Source of the DNA: Pseudomonadota bacterium
GTDB taxonomy: Bacteria; Pseudomonadota; Alphaproteobacteria; Rhizobiales; Rhizobiaceae
Assembly (NCBI GenBank): GCA_023419995.1
Contig: JAEZXF010000325.1
Location: 1-11,859, forward strand
Direction: 5' to 3'
Length of the DNA stretch: 11,859 nt
How positions within the stretch are numbered: position 1 is the stretch's first letter; every line of letters begins with the position of its first letter. Under the pieces are notes generated by a model. That model searched no databases, was not told the origin of the DNA, and saw only the letters and a program-made list of their open reading frames with translations. This document shows positions 1 through 6,354 of this stretch, one piece after another. The position numbers were made by a program, and so were the translations under genes.

Positions 1-2
1 TC

Positions 3-1106
3 CATTGCTTCCGCGCGCCGGTGGGCGGCGTTTTCCGCCATGTGCGCGACCTCGCCGTCGCGCAGGCCGCGGCGGGGCACGAGGTCGGCTTCATCTGCGA
101 TTCCACCACCGGCGGCGCGCTGGAGGACCGCTATTTCGACGCCGTCGCCGGCGCGCTCGCGCTCGGCGTCACGCGCATTCCCATCCGGCGCTCGATCGGC
201 TTCGGCGACATCGCCGCCGGCTGGCGCACCCATCGTCTCATCAAGCAATTGCGGCCGGACGTGCTGCACGGGCACGGCGCCAAAGGCGGCGCGCTCGCTC
301 GCGTCTTCGGCTCAGCCCTGCGGGTATCCAGGTTTCGCGTAGCCCGCCTCTATTCGCCGCATGGCGGCGTCCTGCACTACGACCCCGCGTCGCTCAAGGG
401 CGGGACGCTGTTCGCGATCGAGCGGACGCTGGATCGCCTGACCGACCGCTTCCTGTTCGTCTCCGATTTCGAGCGAAGGACCTTCGCCGAGAAGATCGGC
501 GGCCCACGGACGCCCTGGAGCGTGGTCTATAACGGCCTCTCCCCGGCCGAGTTCGAGCCCGTGCCGCCCGCGCCCGAGGCGGCCGACTTCCTCTACATCG
601 GCGAGATGCGGGCGCTGAAGGGCACAGACATCTTCATCGACGCGCTGGAGCAGGCGTCGCGGACGGCGGGACGCGCGCTGACCGCGGTGATGGTCGGCGG
701 CGGGGAGACGGAAACCTATGCCGCGCAGCTGAAACGCCTCGGGCTCGACGGCCGCGTGCGCATGCTGCCACCGATGCCGGCGCGCGAGGCGTTCGCGCTC
801 GCCCGCATGGTCGTGGTACCGTCGCGCGCCGAGGCCATGCCCTACATCGTGCTCGAGGCGCTGGCGGCGGCGAAGCCGATGATCGCCACCGCCGTCGGCG
901 GCATCCCGGAGATCTTCCCGGCCGGCTCCCCTGCCCTCGTCCGGCCCGACGTCGACAGCGTCGCGGCCGCCATGGCGCGGGCCGTGGCCGACGAGGCGGC
1001 GCACGCGGCCCTGATGCCGCGGCGCGACGATCTCGAGGCCCGCTTCAGCGTCGCCGCGATGGCCGCGGGCGTCGAGGAGGCCTACCGGGCGAGCCTCGCC
1101 GGGTAG
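3..1106 (+). CDS. Family-4 glycosyltransferase, 5' end cut by window edge
   Basis: This is probably a cytoplasmic GT-B glycosyltransferase that adds a sugar from a nucleotide-sugar donor during exopolysaccharide or O-antigen repeat-unit assembly. The frame is open to the left edge and reads HCFRAPVGGVFRHVRDLA before any good start. The GTG at 21 is therefore unlikely to be the true start, and probably only a few N-terminal residues are missing. The glycine pair in that segment fits the N-terminal loop of the fold. The C-terminal donor-binding half carries the EX7E signature of GT4 enzymes, with glutamate codons at 831-833 and 855-857 (EAMPYIVLE), followed by a PMIATAVGGIPEI segment. The visible part is 367 residues, near full family length. 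It lies 42 nt upstream of the sugar phosphotransferase gene with no terminator between, so the two are probably cotranscribed. The sugar and linkage cannot be read from the sequence. Confidence 0.88.
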   Translation, partial: HCFRAPVGGVFRHVRDLAVAQAAAGHEVGFICDSTTGGALEDRYFDAVAGALALGVTRIPIRRSIGFGDIAAGWRTHRLIKQLRPDVLHGHGAKGGALARVFGSALRVSRFRVARLYSPHGGVLHYDPASLKGGTLFAIERTLDRLTDRFLFVSDFERRTFAEKIGGPRTPWSVVYNGLSPAEFEPVPPAPEAADFLYIGEMRALKGTDIFIDALEQASRTAGRALTAVMVGGGETETYAAQLKRLGLDGRVRMLPPMPAREAFALARMVVVPSRAEAMPYIVLEALAAAKPMIATAVGGIPEIFPAGSPALVRPDVDSVAAAMARAVADEAAHAALMPRRDDLEARFSVAAMAAGVEEAYRASLAG

Positions 1107-1148
1107 GCGAACCGGGCAGCGTCAAGGTTTCCTTAGCGGCTTTCGGCT

Positions 1149-2723
1149 ATGGAGGGAGCGACCCTCCGGATGCTGCACGCCATGGCCGACAACGACCCGA
1201 CACATCGCTATACCGCCGACGCGATCCGCTCCTTCGAGGGCAACGCCGCCAGCGCGGACCAGCAGCCCGGCCAGCTCAACGCCATGGCGCGGCAGATCGC
1301 GACGCAGTACCGGCACGACACGCTGTCGCCGGTGATGGTCAGCGGCATCCTGCGCCTCGCCGAGTTCCTGCTTCTGGCCGCCTCCGGCCTCGCCCTCGGC
1401 TTCGCCTATCTCGGCCTCGGCATCGTCTCGACCTGGCATTATCCGGTGCTGATCCTGCTCGCCTCCGGGCTGACGGTGATCCTGCTCGAGCTGGCCGACG
1501 CCTACCAGATCGCCCAGCTCAACCGTCCGCTGCGGACCATCGCCGTCCTCCTGCCGGTGTGGATCGGCGCGCTGGCGCTGGCCGCGCTCTTCGGGTTCTT
1601 CCTCAAGATCTCGGACGAGTTCTCGCGCTTCTGGGCCGGCACGTGGTTCCTCGCCGGCTTCGTGCTTCTCGCCGGCCTGCGCCTCGTCGGCGCCCGGCTG
1701 GTGCGCCGCTGGGCGCGCGACGGCCGCATGGAGCGCCGCGCCGTCAGCGTCGGGGGCGGCACGACCGCCGAGAAGCTGATCCGCTCGATCGAGCAGCAGC
1801 CCTACAACGACATCCGCATCTGCGGCATCTTCGACGATCGCGACAACCGCCGCTCGCCGCCGATCGTCGCCGGCTATCCCAAGCTCGGCAATGTCAGCGA
1901 GCTGATCGAGTTCGCCCGCCTGACGCGCATCGACATGCTGATCGTGGCGCTGCCGCTGAGCGCGGAGGCGCGCGTGCTGTCGCTCCTCAAGAAGCTGTGG
2001 GTGCTTCCCGTGGACATCCGCCTGTCGGCGCACGCGACGCAGTTCAGCTTCCGTCCGCGCACCTATTCCTACATCGGCTCGGTGCCGATGCTCGACATCT
2101 TCGACCGGCCGATCCACGACTGGGACTCGGTCGCCAAGCGTGCCTTCGACATCGTCTTCAGCCTCGCCGGCATCGTCGCGCTGTCGCCCTTCATGCTGGC
2201 GACCGCGCTGGCGGTGAAACTCGACAGCAAGGGGCCCGTGATCTTCAAGCAGAAGCGGCTCGGCTTCAACAACGAGACGATCGAGGTCTACAAGTTCCGC
2301 TCGATGTATGTCGACCAGAACGACGCGGCCGCCGCGAGGCTCGTCACCAAGGGCGACCCGCGGGTGACGCGCGTCGGCCGCTTCATCCGCAAGGCGTCGC
2401 TCGACGAGCTGCCGCAGTTCTTCAACGTGCTGAAGGGCGACCTGTCGCTCGTCGGCCCGCGCCCGCACGCCGCCGCCGCCAAGGCGCAGGACCGCCTCTA
2501 CCACGAGGTCGTCGACGGCTACTTCGCCCGCCACCGCGTCAAGCCGGGCGTCACCGGTTGGGCGCAGATCAACGGCTGGCGCGGCGAGACCGACAGCGAC
2601 AACAAGATCCAGATGCGCACCGCGTTCGACCTCGACTACATCGAGAACTGGTCGCTGTGGTTCGACCTCAAGATCCTGTTCCTGACGCCGATCCGCCTTC
2701 TCAACACGGAGAACGCCTATTGA
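1149..2723 (+). CDS. Undecaprenyl-phosphate sugar phosphotransferase (WcaJ/PssA-type initiating transferase)
   Basis: This integral membrane enzyme moves a sugar-1-phosphate, probably glucose or galactose, onto undecaprenyl phosphate, the first step in building a lipid-linked polysaccharide repeat. The 524-residue length fits the polyprenyl glycosylphosphotransferase family. Four membrane segments lie at about 62-90, 98-116, 127-152 and 162-184. A Rossmann-like domain follows at about 195-300 (VGGGTTAEKLI), then a hydrophobic segment at about 332-356 and the catalytic domain. Catalytic-domain motifs are KRAFDI (330-335), GPVIFKQKRLG (362-372), YKFRSM (381-386), ASLDELPQFFNVLKGDLSLVGPRP (in 416-439) and KPGVTGWAQINGWRGETD (465-482). 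The start is uncertain: ATG codons at 1149, 1170 and 1182 share the frame and none has a well-spaced ribosome binding site. A GGAGGG at 1151-1156 is paired into a hairpin. The sugar specificity is not determinable. Confidence 0.93.
   Translation: MEGATLRMLHAMADNDPTHRYTADAIRSFEGNAASADQQPGQLNAMARQIATQYRHDTLSPVMVSGILRLAEFLLLAASGLALGFAYLGLGIVSTWHYPVLILLASGLTVILLELADAYQIAQLNRPLRTIAVLLPVWIGALALAALFGFFLKISDEFSRFWAGTWFLAGFVLLAGLRLVGARLVRRWARDGRMERRAVSVGGGTTAEKLIRSIEQQPYNDIRICGIFDDRDNRRSPPIVAGYPKLGNVSELIEFARLTRIDMLIVALPLSAEARVLSLLKKLWVLPVDIRLSAHATQFSFRPRTYSYIGSVPMLDIFDRPIHDWDSVAKRAFDIVFSLAGIVALSPFMLATALAVKLDSKGPVIFKQKRLGFNNETIEVYKFRSMYVDQNDAAAARLVTKGDPRVTRVGRFIRKASLDELPQFFNVLKGDLSLVGPRPHAAAAKAQDRLYHEVVDGYFARHRVKPGVTGWAQINGWRGETDSDNKIQMRTAFDLDYIENWSLWFDLKILFLTPIRLLNTENAY
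1150..1168 (+). promoter_or_regulatory. Small hairpin at the start of the sugar phosphotransferase gene
   Basis: GGAGGG (1151-1156) and CCCTCC (1162-1167) are perfect complements around the 5-nt loop AGCGA; a T-G wobble may extend the stem by one pair. The GGAGGG is the only strong Shine-Dalgarno-like sequence near the three candidate starts (1149, 1170, 1182). The stem would hide it if translation starts at 1170, and would cover the ATG at 1149 if it starts there. A role in translation control is inference; a chance GC-rich palindrome is possible. Confidence 0.35.
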
Positions 2724-3997
2724 GCGCGGTGACCGCCAACGGCCTGCCGCGCAAGGCGGTCGAAGCCAAGGCGGTCTCGCTTCTCGCCTCGGCGGCGCTG
2801 GCGTTCGGCGTGTTCCTCCAGGCCTTCGTCATCCGCGAGCCGGCGCCGTACGAGCTGTTCATGGTCGGGCTGATCGCGGTCTGGGCGCTGTCCGGCCTGC
2901 GGCTGTCGCGCCACGCCGCGATCCTGCTCGCCCTGCTCGTCGCCTACAATGTCGGCGGCCTCGGCTCGATGAGCACGATGGGCCAACTTCACGACACGCC
3001 GCTCTATCTCGGGGTGACGCTGTTCCTAGCGCTGACCTCCGTCTTCTTCGCCGCCATCCTCGAAGCCGATCCCGGCCGGTTCAGGCTGATCTTCCGGGCG
3101 TGGACGGTCGCCGCCATCATCTCCGCGCTTCTCGGCATCGGCGGCTACTTCCGGCTGTTCCCCGGCGCCGAGGCGTTCTCGCGCTTCGGCCGCGCCACCG
3201 GCACCTTCGCCGACCCCAACGTCTTCGGCCCGTTCCTCGCCCTGCCCGCGATCTACATGCTGCACCGCCTGCTCACGGCGCCGGCGCGGCGGATACCGCT
3301 CCATGCCGGGTTCCTCGTCCTCCTCGCCGGGGGCATCTTCGTCTCGTTCTCCCGCGGGGCGTGGGGCCTGTTCCTGCTGGCCGCGGTGCTCCTCGTCGTC
3401 GTCCTCTTCCTCCAGTCGACCAGCGGGCTGTTCCGGCTCCGGGTGGCGCTGATGAGCGGCTTCGCGGTGGCGCTGGCGCTGGCGGGCATCCTCGTCGCGC
3501 TGCAGGTGCCTGGCACGGCGGAGTTCCTCGCCGAGCGCGCCCGCCTCGTCCAGCATTACGACGGCGGCGAAGGCGGCCGCTTCGCGCGCTTCTGGGTCGG
3601 CTTCGGGATGGCGATGGAGAACCCGCTCGGCATCGGGCCGCTCAATTTCGGCAGGCTGCTCGGTGAGGACACCCACAACATCTGGCTCAAGGCGCTGATG
3701 GATTACGGCTGGCTCGGCTTCGCCGCCTTCGTGGTCCTCGTCGCCTGGACCGTTGCCGGCGGCTTCCGCATCCTGCTGCGCGACCGCCCGTGGCAGCCCT
3801 ACCTGCTGTGCGCCTATGTCGTGTTCCTCGGCCACCTGCTGCTCGGCACCGTGATCGACATGGACCACTGGCGGCATTTCTACGTGCTGATCGGCCTGAT
3901 CTGGGGCGCGCTGGGGCTGGAGGCCCGGCACCAGCACCGGTTGTGCGGCGCCGCACCCCTGCCGCCGCGGGCCGCGGCGGCCGGATCCCCCGCCTAG
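2720..3997 (+). CDS. O-antigen ligase / Wzy-type polysaccharide polymerase family membrane protein
   Basis: This polytopic inner-membrane protein of the Wzy_C/O-antigen-ligase family probably polymerises or transfers lipid-linked repeat units on the periplasmic side. The chosen TTG start at 2720 overlaps the preceding TGA (TTGA) and has GGAG at 2708-2711 with an 8-nt spacer; GTG at 2729 is the alternative. From TTG the product is 425 residues with about ten hydrophobic segments. The family's signature lies at about 301-333: NPLGIGPLNF, then DTHNIWLKALMDYGWLG, with the conserved histidine at 319. A SRGAWG turn lies at 211-216 and a periplasmic loop at about 264-300. The tight overlap with the phosphotransferase gene indicates translational coupling in a polysaccharide operon. 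The tail is alanine/proline-rich and holds a large inverted repeat. Polymerase versus ligase cannot be settled from sequence. Confidence 0.85.
   Translation: MSAVTANGLPRKAVEAKAVSLLASAALAFGVFLQAFVIREPAPYELFMVGLIAVWALSGLRLSRHAAILLALLVAYNVGGLGSMSTMGQLHDTPLYLGVTLFLALTSVFFAAILEADPGRFRLIFRAWTVAAIISALLGIGGYFRLFPGAEAFSRFGRATGTFADPNVFGPFLALPAIYMLHRLLTAPARRIPLHAGFLVLLAGGIFVSFSRGAWGLFLLAAVLLVVVLFLQSTSGLFRLRVALMSGFAVALALAGILVALQVPGTAEFLAERARLVQHYDGGEGGRFARFWVGFGMAMENPLGIGPLNFGRLLGEDTHNIWLKALMDYGWLGFAAFVVLVAWTVAGGFRILLRDRPWQPYLLCAYVVFLGHLLLGTVIDMDHWRHFYVLIGLIWGALGLEARHQHRLCGAAPLPPRAAAAGSPA
3961..3981. repeat. GC-rich inverted repeat at the 3' end of the polymerase gene
   Basis: Two perfect 10-bp arms (GCCGCCGCGG and CCGCGGCGGC) flank a single central G at 3971. 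In RNA this could form a stem of about 9 pairs. It lies inside the last codons (Pro-Pro-Arg-Ala-Ala-Ala-Ala), 14 nt before the stop codon. Only 12 nt separate this gene from the convergent gene below it, so the hairpin may serve as an overlapping terminator or 3' end stabiliser. There is no T-run after it. The function is inferred. Confidence 0.4.
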
Positions 3998-4009
3998 CCG
4001 CCCTTCGCG

Positions 4010-4417
4010 CTACTGGCGGCAGGCCATCGCCAGATTGCCGCTGCCGCTCGACATCCGGTAGGCCAGATTGCCGGGGCCGTAGTAGACGAGCGCCATCATG
4101 AACGGGCCGCTATAGCCCTGCCGCTGCTCCTGCCCCTTGACGAGAATGCCCGATTGCGAGCCCTCCCAGCTGCCGCGCGCCATGAACGGCATGTTGAAGC
4201 CGTTGGTCTGCGCGTAGTACTGGCCCCGCGCCTCGAAGCTGCCGTTGCCGTTGATCGCCAGGGCGAAGCTGTACATCCAGTTCTCGAAGGCGTTGTTGGT
4301 GACGGTCTGGTTGGCCATCTCGCAACGCCATTGCCCGACATAGCTCTGCGCCGCGGCAGGAAGAATCGCCGTGCCGGACGCCAGCACGACGCATGCAAGT
4401 CTCGCGATAAAGGACAT
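4010..4417 (-). CDS. Small secreted protein of unknown function
   Basis: I do not recognise this 135-residue protein. It begins with a clear Sec-type signal peptide: MSFIARL, a hydrophobic stretch, then a probable cleavage site at PAAAQ-SY near residue 24. The mature part, about 111 residues, is rich in Gly, Asn, Gln, Tyr, Met and Phe and alternates polar and aromatic residues, suggesting a small beta-rich fold. Its only two mature cysteines are at Cys32 and Cys133, near the two ends, and could form one disulfide. The ATG at 4417 is supported by GGAGG (complement of 4426-4430) with an 8-nt spacer; longer in-frame starts upstream would bury the signal peptide. The gene is alone on its strand and converges on the polysaccharide operon with a 12-nt gap. 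A periplasmic or extracellular location is likely; the function is unknown. Confidence 0.8.
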   Translation of the reverse strand: MSFIARLACVVLASGTAILPAAAQSYVGQWRCEMANQTVTNNAFENWMYSFALAINGNGSFEARGQYYAQTNGFNMPFMARGSWEGSQSGILVKGQEQRQGYSGPFMMALVYYGPGNLAYRMSSGSGNLAMACRQ

Positions 4418-4465
4418 GGTCCCAGCCTCCGCCTGTCCCCGAAAGGAGGCATGCCGCTCCGGCGC

Positions 4466-4471
4466 TGTCAA
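4466..4471 (-). promoter_or_regulatory. Possible -35 box for the small secreted protein gene
   Basis: The complement of 4466-4471 reads TTGACA, a consensus -35 hexamer, about 50 nt upstream of the ATG at 4417. No good -10 hexamer is visible 16-18 nt downstream in this GC-rich stretch, so this is only a weak promoter call. The rest of 4418-4602 shows no gene. It does hold a 9-bp direct repeat CGGCGCCCG (4516-4524 and 4527-4535). Confidence 0.25.
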
Positions 4472-4602
4472 GCCGTCCTGACGCAAGGTCAGGCGCACGG
4501 ACCGGCGGGCCGCTCCGGCGCCCGTTCGGCGCCCGCTGCGGGGTGCCCTCCCCGTCCACTCGAAACAGATGCGCATCGTCCCGGACGGAACCGATTTATC
4601 CC

Positions 4603-4629
4603 TTGCACGTCCCCCCGGGAGCCTATAAG
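4603..4629 (+). promoter_or_regulatory. Probable promoter of tRNA-Pro
   Basis: TTGCAC at 4603-4608 and TATAAG at 4624-4629 resemble sigma-70 -35 and -10 boxes. The spacer is 15 nt, shorter than the usual 16-18. Transcription would start about 6-7 nt before the mature tRNA. The position is right for a tRNA promoter, but it was judged only by eye. Confidence 0.4.
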
Positions 4630-4642
4630 GCTTCCCGCGGTT

Positions 4643-4719
<77 letters not shown>

Positions 4720-5032
4720 TTCTTTCCCGACAATCAGTCCCGTCTCGCGCTACCAGCCCTGGCGCGACGGCGCATGTCGCCGGCCCTGCGGCGGCGAAGC
4801 CCGTCGCCCTTCCCGCGGAAAGCCTGCATTGTCCCGGTAATCGCCGCACCCTCGTCCACCCACGACCTCGCGCGCTCGCGCGCTCGCGCTGAAGGCGCTG
4901 CCTGCACGGGTCGAAGGATCCGTTAACCTTCGTAAACATCTGTTTTGATTACATAATTGTAATCTTCCATTCATTTCCGGTTCAGGTTGCGGCGCCTAGG
5001 GTCTCCCCATCGACAACGAGGACCACACGATC
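4720..5032. other. 313-base spacer between tRNA-Pro and the RcnB-like gene
   Basis: No convincing gene is present. The first part is GC-rich and includes a short imperfect CTCGCGCG repeat of about three units at 4867-4889. From about 4920 the sequence turns AT-rich, as expected for a promoter region. It contains CATAAT at 4952-4957 as a possible -10 box, the palindrome at 4947-4964, and the ribosome binding site GAGGA at 5018-5022. Short open frames over the tRNA here are artefacts of tRNA sequence. Confidence 0.6.
4947..4964. promoter_or_regulatory. Palindromic operator candidate upstream of the RcnB-like gene
   Basis: GATTACA (4947-4953) and TGTAATC (4958-4964) are perfect inverted arms around a TAAT centre (one A/T position apart from full symmetry). 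It sits in the AT-rich promoter zone, about 70 nt upstream of the ATG at 5033, and overlaps the only -10-like hexamer visible (CATAAT). This is the size and symmetry of a dimeric repressor site. The binding protein is unknown. Confidence 0.45.
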
Positions 5033-5416
5033 ATGTTCAAGCGCACTCTTCTCGCGGCAATCGCCTTCTCCGTGCTGGCGGCTCCGATGGCCCAGGCCCA
5101 GAGCCGGTACGACGCGCCGGGATCGAACCGCCACTATTCGCAGCCGGTGAAGCCGGGCTACAACGCGCCGCAGCGCCACGATGCCCGCAAGGCCGGCCCG
5201 CAGCGCCACCACGCCCAGCGCCCTGCGCCCAGCCGGAAGCATTGGGCCAAGGGCCAGCGCGTGCCGGACTGGCAGCGCAAGCAGCACGTCCGCGACTATG
5301 GCCGGCACGGCCTACGCACCCCGGCCCGCGGCCAGCAGTGGGTGAAGGTCGACAACGACTATCTGCTGATCAGCCTCGCCACCGGCGTCATCCTCGGCCT
5401 CGCCGCGGCGCGCTGA
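5033..5416 (+). CDS. RcnB-family periplasmic protein
   Basis: This 127-residue secreted protein resembles the RcnB family, whose founding E. coli member is a periplasmic factor affecting nickel/cobalt homeostasis. A signal peptide spans residues 1-22 (MFKRTLLAAI...AQA, cut before QS). The middle, about 23-68, is low-complexity, rich in Pro, Arg, Gln and His. The C-terminal family domain, about 69-122, shows the usual pattern: KGQRVPDW, an RDYGRHGLRTPARGQQWVKV stretch, then DNDYLLISLATGVI. Seven histidines are scattered through the mature chain and could bind metal, which is inference. The ATG is preceded by GAGGA at 5018-5022 with a 10-nt spacer. No RcnA-type exporter or metal regulator is adjacent, so a true metal role is unproven; many alphaproteobacterial members of this family are uncharacterised. 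Confidence 0.75.
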   Translation: MFKRTLLAAIAFSVLAAPMAQAQSRYDAPGSNRHYSQPVKPGYNAPQRHDARKAGPQRHHAQRPAPSRKHWAKGQRVPDWQRKQHVRDYGRHGLRTPARGQQWVKVDNDYLLISLATGVILGLAAAR

Positions 5417-5420
5417 GGCA

Positions 5421-5460
5421 GAAGGGGCGAAGACCGGCAACCACGCCGCCTCGCCCCTTC
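5421..5460. terminator. Hairpin downstream of the RcnB-like gene
   Basis: GAAGGGGCGA (5421-5430) and TCGCCCCTTC (5451-5460) form a perfect 10-bp stem with a 20-nt loop, starting 4 nt after the TGA at 5414-5416. No T-run follows on either strand, so it is at best a non-canonical terminator or 3' end stabiliser. Its position right after the stop supports that role. Confidence 0.5.
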
Positions 5461-5477
5461 CCGAAAATGCGGCCCTT

Positions 5478-5497
5478 GCCGGAAGCATCCTTCCGGC
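5478..5497. terminator. Central hairpin in the convergent spacer
   Basis: GCCGGAAG (5478-5485) and CTTCCGGC (5490-5497) are perfect 8-bp arms around the loop CATC. This is the middle of three successive hairpins between two converging genes. It lacks a T-run in either direction. Confidence 0.4.
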
Positions 5498-5509
5498 CAC
5501 CCAGACAGG

Positions 5510-5540
5510 ACACCTGCGCCGCGCAACGTGGCGCAGGTGT
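5510..5540. terminator. Hairpin downstream of the ABC-importer operon
   Basis: ACACCTGCGCC (5510-5520) and GGCGCAGGTGT (5530-5540) form a perfect 11-bp stem with a 9-nt loop; a G-T and a G-C pair may extend it. On the minus strand it begins 7 nt after the stop codon of the last permease gene (5550-5548). It is therefore the likely end of the importer transcript, though no U-tract follows. Confidence 0.55.
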
Positions 5541-5547
5541 TCGCCGT

Positions 5548-6354
5548 TCAGGCCTTGAAGTTCTGGAGCTGGTTCGCCCGCAGCACCCGCCCGAAGAACA
5601 CCAGCACCACCAGCGCCAGCACCACGAGAAGCGCCGACACCGCCGCCACGCTCGGATCGTTGGAGTACTGGATATACTGCAGCAGCCGCAGCGGCAGCAG
5701 GTCTCCGCGGGAGACGAACAGCGACAGCGAGATCTGGTCGAACGAGATCAGGAAGGCGAAGACGCAGCCCGCGATGACGCCCGGCCGGACATGGGGAAAG
5801 GTGATCGACCAGAAGGTCCGCCAGCGCCCTGCCCCGAGGTTGGCCGAGGCGTGCTCGAGCGTGATGTCGTAGTTCGACAGTGACGCCAGCACCATGAAGG
5901 TCACGTAGGGCACGCCGAGGATGCCGTGGGCGAGCGTCGACGCCGTCTGCCCCGGCGCGAGCCCGAGATAGCGCAGCGAGAAGAGCTGGCCGAGGCCGAC
6001 CACGATGCCCGGCACGGCAAGCGGCATGACGATCAGGAGCTGGACCCAGGCGCGGCCGAAGAACCGGTAGTGGTTCAGCGCGATCGCCGCCGCCGTCCCG
6101 GCGATGCCGGCGAGGACGGCGACGAAGAAGGCGGTGCGGAACGAGTTCCAGAACGCGGTCGTGAACTGGGTGTTTGACAGCGCCATCTCGTACCAGCGCA
6201 GGCTGTAGCCCGGCGGTGGAAACTCGAGGCGGTAGCTGTCGGAGAAGGAAAGCACCACCGCCATCACCAGCGGCAGCAGGAGAAAGACGGTCAAAGCCAG
6301 GACGTAGGCTTCGAGAAGCCCGAACCCCCGGCGCTCTTCGGCTTGCGCGGCCAT
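5548..6354 (-). CDS. ABC importer permease, PotC-like
   Basis: This 268-residue inner-membrane permease is the second half of the transmembrane channel of a polyamine-class (PotABCD-type) ABC importer. It has about six membrane segments, the first at 13-36. The cytoplasmic coupling (EAA) loop lies at about 167-191: EHASANLGAGRWRTFW, then FPHVRPG, with the conserved glycine at 174. The ATG at 6354 overlaps the upstream permease stop by one base (TGATG). An AAGGAG with a 6-nt spacer sits inside the end of the upstream gene, so the two permeases are translationally coupled. The open frame continues upstream over the neighbour, but that part is out-of-frame shadow. The substrate is not identifiable from the permease alone. 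Confidence 0.93.
   Translation of the reverse strand: MAAQAEERRGFGLLEAYVLALTVFLLLPLVMAVVLSFSDSYRLEFPPPGYSLRWYEMALSNTQFTTAFWNSFRTAFFVAVLAGIAGTAAAIALNHYRFFGRAWVQLLIVMPLAVPGIVVGLGQLFSLRYLGLAPGQTASTLAHGILGVPYVTFMVLASLSNYDITLEHASANLGAGRWRTFWSITFPHVRPGVIAGCVFAFLISFDQISLSLFVSRGDLLPLRLLQYIQYSNDPSVAAVSALLVVLALVVLVFFGRVLRANQLQNFKA

Noticed and set aside
21..1106. GTG at 21 as the glycosyltransferase start
   Set aside because: The frame upstream continues with conserved-looking residues (HCFRAP) to the window edge, so the gene is better read as truncated.
1122..2534. 470-codon open frame on the minus strand opposite the sugar phosphotransferase gene
   Set aside because: Its product is low-complexity Arg/Glu/Asp/Gly-rich with no domain, while the plus strand encodes a textbook enzyme. 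Such antisense frames are common in GC-rich DNA.
1559..2719. Upstream extension of the polymerase-family frame
   Set aside because: It is the out-of-frame reading of the sugar phosphotransferase gene, Arg/Ala-rich and featureless. The membrane protein begins only after 2720.
4867..4889. CTCGCGCG tandem repeat
   Set aside because: Fewer than three short imperfect units; ordinary low-complexity GC sequence, not a CRISPR or a meaningful satellite.
4923..4937. Possible CtrA box (TTAACC...TAAAC) upstream of the RcnB-like gene
   Set aside because: The second half does not match TTAAC at the required 7-nt spacing.
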